From positions 26,802,533 to 26,866,532 of the forward strand of contig JAKZAP010000001.1 in the NCBI GenBank assembly GCA_023053575.1: a stretch of DNA of 64,000 nucleotides, in the 5' to 3' direction. Below, one piece after another: positions 40,201 to 52,200 of the stretch. Both the position numbers and the translations under genes were made by a program. The notes under the pieces are model-generated. The model was not told where the DNA came from. It did no database searches and saw only the letters and a program-made list of their open reading frames with translations. Position 1 is the stretch's first letter. Each line of letters opens with the position of its first letter. Origin of the DNA: Branchinecta lynchi. Taxonomy: Eukaryota; Arthropoda; Branchiopoda; Anostraca; Branchinectidae.

Positions 40201-43200
40201 GATGTCTCACGACTAAAATCTTCGCTGGTACTAACAATGACTCACAAAAGAGGGTCTACGTTTACGGAAGTGCGAGGAACACAAGCAGGATTACATCAAC
40301 TGGCCTATAGTAAACCGCCTGGATTATTAAACAACAGCCTGTCCTTGCGAATCTCTAAGAGGAAAGCCCAATAATAATTATGTCACTTACTCTCAACGTT
40401 AAAAAGTTTGTATACTCTTAAAGTTTAACCGAAAAGGGCTGGGATACGACAATAAAATTATCTATCACTTATTCACTAAAATTGGCTTGAAGACCCGCTG
40501 TAATGCGTTACTTGGTTGTTCCACTATTCACGAATAATTAGAATAGTTCTCTCGAATGAGCTAAGGTTTTTTTTGTGTTCGTCCCACTATCCCACATTTC
40601 TGACTAATTAGCTATGTAACTGTTCGGCTAATTATTGGCTACTCAAAAGTTAATTTATTTAATATAGATGGCGCGTTACACAAGGGACTTGTACCGTGAC
40701 CAATACCATAAACAATTTTTTGAATATAATTGAGAAGTCTAGGACTCCGTTGTCGGAGCCACGTAGACAAACCAGGACCCACAAGACGGGGTCTCATGGT
40801 GAAAGCCAAATAAAACCAAATACATAATTTTAATGGGGAAGACGCCCTTGAGATGGAAACATTTGTAAATAGTGAACTGATAGACAAAAATGCTCCTCAG
40901 CCGGGATTTGAACCCAGGACCCTCTGCTTACAGGGCAGTCATCTACCACTGAGCTACCGAGGGGCTTAAGCAGAGGGTCCTGGGTTCAAATCCCGGCTGA
41001 GGAGCATTTTTGTCTCAGTTCACTATTTACAAATAATAATTTATTTAATTAGTAACCTCACTCAGATAGGTTGGGCTACTCAAGTAATCAAATGGTGGAA
41101 TATCCATGTGATTTGTGGTACCCCTATGCGCTTGTATTTGTAGTGTATGCTTTACGAGAAAGATTTTTTTTTTTTTTTTTTTCAGGCACTAAGTCGCGTT
41201 TGTGTTGAGCTCAAAATTTCCCGCGTTTTAGTAAAATTTTCGTTGTGGGACGGCTACAGCTGATATTCTGAACGTCATAACTAGAGTAGATAGTGGAAAA
41301 TAAAAAATCCCTTTGCAGAGTACCAAAGAGAGCAGAATCCTGCTCCTGTAGTAAAGAAAGCAGAATCCTGCTCATGTAATAAAGAGAGGAGAATCCTGTA
41401 GTAAAGAGAGCAGAATCCTGCTCCTGCAGTTGGCCCAAAAAGAATAGTCTAATCCTATAGTAACGACAGCAGCGTCCTGCTCCTACTTTCCTAATCAGCC
41501 GTATCACTGTAGACACGAATTCTGCGATCAGAACCCTTGGGGTGTCTGCGAGTTCCCACATGCAGCTCAGTTTGCCCATTTGGCTATCGTGGGTTATCCT
41601 ATTGTACTGTGGGTTCTCACCAGGTTGACGTACCTATTTTTGTTTTGTCAAGTTAATGTTTTTGTTCTCGTTATTATTCTGACGTTCGACCCCAGTTGGT
41701 CGTAATCTGGTTTAGATAAATAAACTAATCACTGCAAAGTGTAAAATAGCGTAGTCAAGATAACGAAAGCATTTCAAGTAGTAGAGTTTTGCAATGTAGT
41801 AACGGTGGAAACCAAACCTTAGCTTATTATCTTCGACCCGTAACGTTTTCGTGACGTCATAAAAGAAATAGGCAAATTCGATTAAATTAATGTTGTAGAA
41901 TATATACTTGTATATATATAGAGAGAGAACCTAGTGGCCAGCGAGGCGCCGGAAGTGTTTACGCTTATAAACCGTTCTAGGGACAATCAGTTGCGTTAGT
42001 AAATGGAAAGTATAGACTTTTCGTGTGACGTCACCAGCCATTGATAATCGGCTGAAGTTTAGTCAACACCGTATTAACAGATTTATTACTGTCTTGCGCA
42101 GGTTACTTCTTTTCACGTTTCAAAGCGGAATATTTCGATATAGGCCTATGTTTACTACTAAATCGAATTGTTTGAATTTCGCTAAAGGAAACGCGTTTGG
42201 CCTTTTCTTCTCCAATTCGACAGAAAAAAAATGAAATAAAATAAGAACGACTGTTGAGTGATTTTTAATTTCGACTCTATCGTTCTTGTTATTGACTGTT
42301 ATTGTTTATTTTTTATTATCACCACTGAGGGAAAAAAAAACATAAAATCTAATCGTTTTAAAGAATAAATACACATAGGCGAACAATCTGCACATTATTA
42401 ACTACTTCCTTGAAAGATTCTGACGGATCTTTGTAAGTCCTTTCGAGAGTAGTGTTTTTTATTACAAACACTTAATTAATGATTTTTTCTGTCTTACGAG
42501 GGTTACCTCTTGTCAATTTTTAAAGCGGATTTTTTTTTAGAAATGTCTACTGAAGTTGTTTTCTGTTTGAATGCCGGTAAATATCAATACAAAAAACAGT
42601 AACTATGCTATTAACAACATCCTTGGAAGATTCCAACGGATCTACATTTATTAGCAAAACCTACCCTTCTCCCGCATTTCCAACGAGTAAAGGTGACCAA
42701 CTAGACGTTCTGTGCCGCCACCTGAGATTTGAATAGACGATTGAATTTCTTCTACTGTCATAACAAATCACATTATGAAAGACCTTATGTAAACTGAATT
42801 TACCACATGAGTATTCCATTCACAAGCCGTTCAATTGAAACCCTATTCTACGGGTAGGGAAATTAGCAACTGTGACGATCCTAGGTGCAAGCTACAGAGT
42901 GGGTATATGACTTGAACCCACGTAGCAACCAAAATGTTTCAGTTGAAGAAGTGAAGATCTTGTTCTACTGGTAGAGAAATTAGCAATTATGATGATTCTG
43001 ATGATGGTTCAAGCCATAGAATGGATATTTGGCAAGCAAATAGTTACTGTTAGTTACTATTTCGAGAAGGCTTTTCACGAGGCTGGAACGAAAATAGTAA
43101 CTAATAGTTACTATTTTACTATGATTACAGGTTTGTTTCCTTCCCCGAAGTTGAACCAGAGTATTGACAGCCTGACGAGGACCCTTGCCAAGAAGGGCTG

Positions 43201-46200
43201 AAATATCGCTGATGAAGAATCATAGCTGACGTATCCGTTGTAAACATTGTTTGAATACATGTTTCAAAGTCAGCTTGGGCTCAAAAAATACTTAATAGTT
43301 ACTATTATTAGAAGGGTGGAACACGCTCATAGAATAAAAATACAGTCACATAGAAATGCGCTGTCTTGCTGAATTCATAATTTAAAATAGTAGGCTGTAC
43401 ATTTTTTGTGAGCACGTTGGAAAGTTAAGGATCATTTGACTGCTGAAGCATAGTAATTCTACAATATTTTTCTTCTCGGTTTAATTTAATGAAAGTATAT
43501 CAAGTTGAAGAATTAAATTAAAATGTCGTCGATAATGGTAAAAAATCTGATTATTTTCGTCTATCGGTAGACTGTCCCGAGATCGTGAGATTTTATTACA
43601 GATCGTGAGAATTGAAGACAAATCGTGAGGTCTCATGATAAACCGGTAAGAGCTAAAGCACTGATTGCATGTTTTCCTCTCGGACCGACGTACAGACGAC
43701 GGGAAGGGCACGACTTACCACTCCGATTGCATCCGGAAAAACTTCAAATCCGGGCGATTCTATGGTGGTCATCCGCTGATCAGTACTGCCAGTGAGTCGG
43801 ATTCGCTGATTGTCGCTCTGCTTGTAGATCTTCTGGGCTGTTCCAATGAACTTTTTGAAGCTCGTCGAATCCTCGTGTCCAACGGCTATCCGGTACCAAG
43901 ACTCGTAGGAGATTAGCGCTAAAAAGGAAAGAAGACATCACCCAGTGGCAACGGGCTACTACCGGGGTATGTCGACTCTACCCTAGCCTTCAAAGGGCAC
44001 CAGATTCAACCTCTTGCACCAGATTAACATCACCCAAACAACATTACCAAGACTCGTAGGAGATTAGCGCTAAAAAGCAAAGAAGATATCACCCAGTGGC
44101 AACGAGCTATTACCGGGGTACGTCGACACTACCTCAGCCTCAGGTGTCATACTGTTTGGTCCCTATGGGTTTGTATCTTACTGGCCATCGATAGGTATAG
44201 AACGTATCCCTGGGGTTGGGAAGTGCTTTGCTGGTTTCAAGTTTTGGGTTTTAAAAAAATATGAAAATAAAAATCATAAAGGTTCAGTTGGGACCTTTGA
44301 CTGGGGCTGCCGATTTGTCGAAGCATCTTCTCGTCTTTATCTTTACGACTAATGTTCAATCAACTTAAAGCTTACAGAATAAAAATTCGATGACATAACC
44401 AATATTCTCCAATTTGATTCCTTGTACCTTTCGGTCTAAGTAACTTCACGGCACAAATAACATATATCGACATTATAGGAATTCCCGCCTGCGAATGTTT
44501 TTGCCTTCTGGACCTTGTGGGAAGTTATTTTCTAGTGCCCAGGACGTTCCTGCCCTTGGCAATTTCTCCGCATTCCATATAGGATGAAGATTTTTTAAGA
44601 CCCGGTTAGTCCCATTTCTTTTATTTATATTTGTTTTATCTTGTGCATTTACTTCGTTACTGAAATCTCAGTATAATTGTTGTTTCTTTTTCTTTCCCTG
44701 TACTGCTTCTATTTCCATCCTCTTGTCTAGTGCGTAAACAAACTCATCATCATCATCAGCATAAGCGCCCATCACAGCCTATTAAGAAGGGGCTTTAACC
44801 TTACTAGTAGGTTGGGCTTAGGTCCGACCTATGGGAAGACCCTCCCCACCCTCCCCCTCCACAAATTCCTGGATACGGCCCTGCCAGATCCTGAATTCTT
44901 TGTAGACTCATCTACAAAAACAGCATCAGTTTAGTATTTTTAATTTACTTAGCTATTAATTTTAATACTTTTTATTATATACAAACCAACTTTTACATAC
45001 CAAACTACATGAACACACCTTTTATAACCCTCTTACCATCCTTTACAAGTGTAGTCGATACGTTAATTTTCACCTACTTTATCATCAGTGACAGTAATGT
45101 AGATGATAACCCTACTTATGTCTGAAACCAGGTGACTTCATTAGAGTGAAATGCAATCTCGTAAATAAGCTCGACGGGAACTGCAAACTAAAAAAATGCA
45201 CCACCTTTCTTAGGACCACTAAACCAAACTATTTGCGCCTTAAAAACTTGCGCTCTCCGCCTCGAAGTTATTTACACCTGCATTATTTCTACGGAATGCG
45301 CGTCATTCCAGCGCATTAGCGGAAAGCTACAAACTCGTACATCACAGCCCCTGACGGATATAGAGACACTGACACCTCCTATTTATACTTCACAACCCTC
45401 TCTAACCTCCTCCACGCGTCTGGCGCGAGGAGATCCTCACTTCAAATACGTATACTTGCTAAGTTGATCTAGTGTTTGTCTTTGAATTTTCTTTTTTCTC
45501 TATTATTAACCTTCGAGGAGTTACCCACTCTCGATTTTAGTGTACCTGGCTAGAAAAGTAAAATAAGTAAGTTTAGAAGCGTTTGAAAGATGAGCCGCCT
45601 AGTCTACCCGCAACATGCCGTCACCACTGATTCGGTCACTGCCGGCCGGTACCGAGAAAGGCTGTACAGCAGGTGCCGGGGAGTGGGTTACCCCTCCCTG
45701 GTAAATTTTTATTACCCATCATAATGTACAAGTACAAACAAGATGCAGTAAGAAGAAAAAGGAAAAAGAAGACCATACACATCACTAAGTATCTACAATG
45801 AAAGATTTTAAATTATATGAGTAGCCTACGGTTAACAGCTCGTGTTCACCATGCTGAGGGAGTGGTTAGCCCCTCCAGTGCGACTGAAGGCAGGATAAGC
45901 CTGTGTTTGTTTTCGATTTGAAAAGAAACCGTTTGACATTTCGATCTTTCACCTGCTCGTGTGTCAGTTTTTCCTGGAAGGCGTTCGTACGTAAGAAAAC
46001 ATACACGTAACACAAAACATAACAGCCTGTCCCGGGCTGCTGAAAGAAACGCCAGACCTCAGCTGAAAATAACACCACAGCTTGAGAGTGGCCGCTAAGA
46101 TCTACGAGCATAGTTTGTGAATATGCTTGAATGGAGGATGTGGAAAAAATGCACTTTTGAAATAATAAACTAAATATAACAGTACAAATTCCTCCAGCCA

Positions 46201-49200
46201 AAGCTGACTGCGAATCATATTTGACAGTGCAAAACGGATACGTCAGCTGAATTTTATTAGAGGTATATTTCGGCCCTTCTTGGCAAGCGTCCTCTCCAGG
46301 CTCAAAGCCTGAAGCCTAGCCTTTGAGCCTGAACAAGACCCTTGCCAAGAAGGGCCGAAACATAGTTCTAACAAAAATTCAGCTGACGTGTCCGTTTTGC
46401 AGTGTCAAATAACAGTAAAAATAGCTTTGAGTCTTGATCTGTTCAAATTAAACTATACATTTTAATTTTGAAAGAAAATAAATGGTCATAAAATTCTAAA
46501 AGTTTAGATAGTAGTACTAAAAGTACTGAAAGACAATTTCTTTTATTTTGAAACAAAAGGAGGAGGGGTGCTGACACGGGAGACCAATGATACTATCTGC
46601 ATTGAATAGCGCCAACCTCCTTCGGGTCGGCAATTCGGGTCGCACCAAGGATGTATTACCAAAGGGAGGAAAGAAAGAAATAGAAAAAACAGAAATATTC
46701 GAATTTATATTTATCCCTCGCACATCATCCTAGGGGATAATTAGCTGATCAAGAAAAAAAACCGAAAATCACGGTTTTCTATTTCTTTCGTAATGAATGG
46801 TCAGCTTGGCTTCAAACCTTATAAGGGAGGTAAATATGTCTTGCTATGCACTATTATAAGTTCTTGATCTCACAAGATAATGTAGGCCACGGACGTCACA
46901 TTTTCATCCAGGTGGAACTCGGCCATTTTTTGTCAAGGTGGTATGACAATTTTGCTATTAATATTGATTTATGTACCACGGTCCATTGGGCTACAAGAGT
47001 GCAAATACATATATACTCAGGATATGGTTTTTCGCAGTTTAATCTACAGCTAGCCTAATTTTCCGAGATAGCGGCGCCTCAAACAGTTCATATCGCCCCC
47101 GCCGAATGTTTGCAAAATGGGCATAATCTGTCATCAGTGGGGGACCAGCCTACCTGCCCTGTGAAGACTTGATATATCCCTCGCCTCATTGACGCCCAGC
47201 AGCAAACATGCGATTCTTTTCGGAGACAGTAGACGGGCCCACTCGTCGTTGGCATGACCATACGTGATGTCAAGAAACGATGCTGACAAAATGACGATCT
47301 AGAGAAAAGAAGAAAGTCACTACCAAGGCCGTATCCAGGGGGGGTTAGGGGGTTGACCCCCCCCCCCCCCCGAAACATACAAAATACTAAATTTTAGAAA
47401 CTTTTCCCTCTGATCTATGTCTTTTTTGCACTTTTTGTGCGACCCGCAGGCAACCCCCCCCCCCCCCCCCCGAAATAAATTCCTGGATACGGGCCTGGTC
47501 ACTACAATGTATAGTATATATATATACATAGTATACTTTATTTATTTATTTTGGTTTTTCCAACTTGAGCGGTTTTGAGCCTGAAGAGGACCCTTGCCAA
47601 GAAGGGCCGAAATATAGCTCAAATAAAATTTAGCTGAAGTATCCGTTTTGTAACAAAACCGGAGTTGATCAAAATGCAGAAAAAACCTTTCCTGTCATCG
47701 CCCCAATCGTGCAGCAAAAACAGCGTCCGTGTCAAAAAATAAATCTCAGGACTAGTTTTTTCATTACAGTGGTATTTGAAGGTAATTTACTTTAACAAGA
47801 TATTTATAGTCGGTAGAAGTTTCAGTTATTTATTACAGGTTTGTTTCCTTCCCCGACGTCGACCAAGAGGATTGACAGCCTGACGAGGACCCTTGCCAAG
47901 AAGGGCCGAAATATCACTGATGAAGAATAGTAGCTGACGTATCCGTTGTAAACATTGTTTGAATAAATATCCGTTTTGCACTATCAAATATAAGTCACGA
48001 CCGTTTGAGAACACGTATGAGTGCGCAATGGCCTTACCGAATTGGCACAAGATTAGATAGACAGATAGATAGATTGTAATGCACATACATCTACAGACTT
48101 TAAGTAGGCTCGGCTCCCGGACTATCCCGGAACCCTTTTTTGTAATGTAATGAAGGGAATGATGACTTGGAGCACTTTTTGCTGAAGTGTCATGAGCTTT
48201 CTGATTTAAGGGTGTCTCTGCTTGGGTGGAATTTGCGGCTTCCAGACATCTTGGATTGTCGGCGCAGATAATAGGCAAAGTGTGTAGATTTATCGATGAA
48301 GGAGTGAAATTTCGAGAGAATAGAAGTTGAATTTTTGTTATATTTTATTTAATTTAGTTGGTTAATTAGTGTATAACCTGTTCATGTATATGGCCTCTGG
48401 CTTTAAATACAGATTATTATTATTATTATTATGATGCAACTTCAACAGTATGTACTGATATTTAGTAGAGCGAAATTCATTATTTAACTTGCTTCAGACT
48501 GGGATAATCTTAGGCACAAGTAGCCTATCCATAAATATCTAGTCTTGATATAGTGGAAAGTGGCCTTAGCTACCAGGTTACAACTTTACATACAAAAGTT
48601 GGGAAATTGTTCACCTGTAAAGCAGACTGAAAAAAGGTTCTTAAGTACCCCTTCAGATTGAACCACTTACGGTCGCTCAGTTGACCTTAACAGGCCCCTA
48701 AATTCTCCGTATTTGAAATTTGTTCAACTTTCGAAACGCAACGCAAGGAAATATAAAAAGAGGGCGGAGAAAGTAAATAAAATGGACTCTACCTGAAGAA
48801 AAGTTTGAGTCAGGTTCAATGGGTTTAATAACAAATAAGGAAATAAATCGCACATAATCAAAACACTCAGTGCATTCGAGAACCACAATGAGTAAGCTGT
48901 TTCCGATAAAAAGCGAAAAAAAATATGACACAAAAAGAGATTGTACAACCCAAGACACCAGCCCGTAGCCCCTGGACAGAATGACTGGACAGCAGAAATT
49001 AAATCAAACAAAAAAAAAAGAAACGTGATGACAACACACAAGTAAAGACACGTGAATGTAGCGACGAAGTGTAAAAAGCTCAATTAGCAACTCTATGTTG
49101 TTAACACAAGAAGCCACCCAAAACTCAGTAGGAAGTGAGAGCCGAAAATCACAAATTCAATCATGGATACTATTCTCAGCTACATGGCTTACCTCAGGTT

Positions 49201-52200
49201 TATTTTTAAGCAAGCTAAATTATTATTTATCTATAACGCCATCAAATATGGTAAAATTATTAGTAGAAAAACCACCGCATTCTTAATGGCAGTAGAATCC
49301 AAAATAAGAAATTCAATTATGGGTGAGATTCTTAACCAATTTCTACCTCTAGTTTCTTTTTAGGTTAGATCTGGGTTAGTAAATTATTTATTTACATATT
49401 TAAAATCATCATATTGCAAAATGATTAATACTAAAGCCACCCAGATCTTAGTAGGATGTGGGAGCCAAACACGGTAAATTCAATCATGGACGCGAATCTG
49501 GACCACTGGCCACGTTAGGTTTATTTTTAAGTAAGCAAAATTACGATGATTAGCGTTACCCTTGCTGATAAGCAGCCTGAGACCATTAGCTTGTACGACC
49601 AGCAGGTGATCCACATGAATCAGCACCCATGATGTATCTCGTAATAAGAGGTTTCAAAAGCCGAAACAAGTTTGAACCCAAAATGAAATTAGAGCGTTCT
49701 ACTGTTTCTCAATATAATCAAATTATCCCAATGTGTGCTATAGATTCCATTAAGATATAATATCCAACCGACTATGGTTTCACACGCAGAGAAACGGGCG
49801 AGAAAATTCATTTTAGTTGTAGTTCTGCAGCAGTTATATAATAATAATAATAATTTATTTATGACCCACCATACACTCACAAAGAGAAAGACGGAGTATA
49901 AATAAAAAAAAAGGAAAAATTAACATACGGAAAGACTTAACACCATACAAATAACAAACCCAAACTACTAACAAATTGGCCTAATAATGAACCAAAAAAG
50001 AAAGAACAGCCACAACAACAACAGAACCGGAACTAGAACAAAAAACCCTTCCAAGGGTGGTTAGAAGAGTTTTTTTGACATCTTGGAAAAAAGTTTATAG
50101 AAAAATCAATCCTCATTCATTCAACTAAGCGGACGAGGCTCTCGTCGAAATATCCCACGAATGAGAACGGGTCATTAAAGTTCAACTGAAAAGGGCTGAG
50201 AAAAGACAATCTAGTTACCCATCACTCAGTCGCTTAAAGAGGCTTGAAGACCCGATGAAATGCGTTACGTCGTTACTCTCGCTATCCACAAATAATCGAT
50301 TTTGATCTAGTGGAATTTCCCTGTCGGATCTGGGGTACCTCTATGCGCTTGTACCTGTTTTGTATGCTTGACGTAAAAGATTCACGAGAAATAAGTGTTC
50401 GTGCAGTGAACAATGATCACCGTGTGTCCTAGTTCAACGCAGGCCACTGAAAAGCCCCATTTGTTGAGATTCAGATTTTTAACATCATAGTAGAACTTTG
50501 TGTTGTGAAGACGGTCGTCGACATTCTGAACGTCGTACTAAAGCAAATAGTAAAAATAGAAAAAAAATCCCTTAAGACAATCCAAACAATGCAGTGTATT
50601 CAATTAAATGATACAAAAATAAGTTGGCTTTTCAGTTAAACTTTAAACTTAATTTGTTCCTATTGCTTCCATGCTAGGCAGCATACTCAATATCCTTGCT
50701 TTTCTTCAATCACTTATGTGAATAGCTTTTTAATCTTCTGCTGAGGGACGTCACGGGGGAGGAGGGGGGATTCGACCCCCCCCCCCCCCCCCAATGTTGT
50801 CGGCCAGTCGGTAAAAAGTAACCGAGTCGTTGCGAAGTGCGGCGATTTTGCGTGGAAACGGTTTTCCTTGAAAACAGTCGGTTTTTCGTAAAAATAATAG
50901 ATTTGTTCTTAAAAATAGTCTGTTTATCTGAAAATCAGTCGATTTCTCGTCAAAACAGTGTTTTTTCTTCTAAAAAGTCGTTTTACTGCAAAAACACCCG
51001 GTAAAAAGGACCAGCCAGTCGGTAAATATCTCGGCTCCCCCCCTCCGACATTATGGCTAGTAACGCCTCTGCTTTTGCTAAACGGATTTACAAAAAAAAC
51101 AACAGTGCTTCACAGTTGAGATTTTTGCACCACCATCTCTCTCACCAAAAAGAAAACACAAAGAAAGACATGCAAATGCTGGAATATAAAAGCCGATAAA
51201 AGCAACAGTAATCTGAAATCTAACTCATTTCCAAGTTCCTGGAAATAAATTGGGTTTAAGAGACCGAAAAACGACGAAAAGGCTGGAAACAAAGGAGGTA
51301 CAAAAATAATGATATTAGTTCAGAATAAAAGTATAAAAGATAGGTAGATAGGTTATACCAGGTCCCTATCCAGGAATTTGTTTCGGGGGGGAGGACCCGC
51401 GGGTCGGACCAAAAAGTACAAAAAAGGCATAGATCGGAGGTTAAAGCCTGTAAAAAACGATTATTTTTGTATGTTTCGGGGGATGGGATTTGCCCCCCCC
51501 CCCCTTGGATATGGCCCTGGGTTACTCTGAAATTTTTTGAGAGGATTTATAATTCTAAAGTGAAAACTATTGATATTTCTAGTGTAGGTGACGTTAAGTT
51601 TTATTATGGTGATGGTAGGGTTTGTTTCTTTTAAGATCCTGAACGTCACTGGTTGGAGGAATTGTAGCCCTCTCATTACAGTTAAATAATTAATGAGCGG
51701 AAAAGATTGCTACTCGGGAATAAAAAGAAGGAAACGCTCAAATCACGATCTAAGCAATCCATTTCCCCAATCACGCTGAATTGTTTTCTCCCTCGTTATC
51801 GCAAACACGTACACGCATAAGTAAGTAAACACCTAAAATCCATCAAGACAAAAACATGGCATATTTTAGCCGTCGGACTCGGCCAAGCGAGGTGACACCT
51901 CCTGTAAAACGTGACATGTAATTTTTTCGCTGGAAGGTAGCCTTGAGTTGTGTCCAGTTTTTATGAACGTTCACAGAAGACAGGTCACAAGAAACGACAG
52001 ATCTGTCGTAAACGTAGCCAACCGTAAACTATAGACGAAATGAAATGTGCTAAACAAGCCTTGGCCTATCGCTGGACAAGTTTTTTGCGAAAAGGTCAGG
52101 AAAAGAATCCTGCAGTATAGCTATGTTCTGCTTGGTTTTATTTCTTGCTTATAAAACAGTCAAACGGAAACGAAAGGCAACAAACTTGATATTGATTAAC

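Larger units (their letters stand above)
40545..41090. mobile_element. Second-level element nested in the MITE
   Basis: Both outer parts (GTTCGTCCCACTATCCC to CTCAAAAGTTAATTTATTT, and TTTAATTAGTAACCTCACTC to GGGCTACTCAAG) are contiguous at 36805-36965. Here they are split by about 375 bp. Confidence 0.65.
40418..41310. mobile_element. TTAAAGTTTAAC MITE disrupted by nested insertions
   Basis: The left end TTAAAGTTTAACCGAAAAGG and interior (GGCTTGAAGACCCG, AATGCGTTAC, TTCCACTATTCACGAATAATT) match 50175-50646. The right half (TGGAATATCC, ACCCCTATGCGCTTGTA, ATATTCTGAACGTC) resumes at about 41092. The right terminus is lost. Confidence 0.7.

Noticed and set aside
47088..47378. 96-residue minus-strand frame overlapping exon 3
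   Set aside because: It reads through the poly-C MITE in the wrong frame; the exon's frame is set by the phases of exons 2 and 4.
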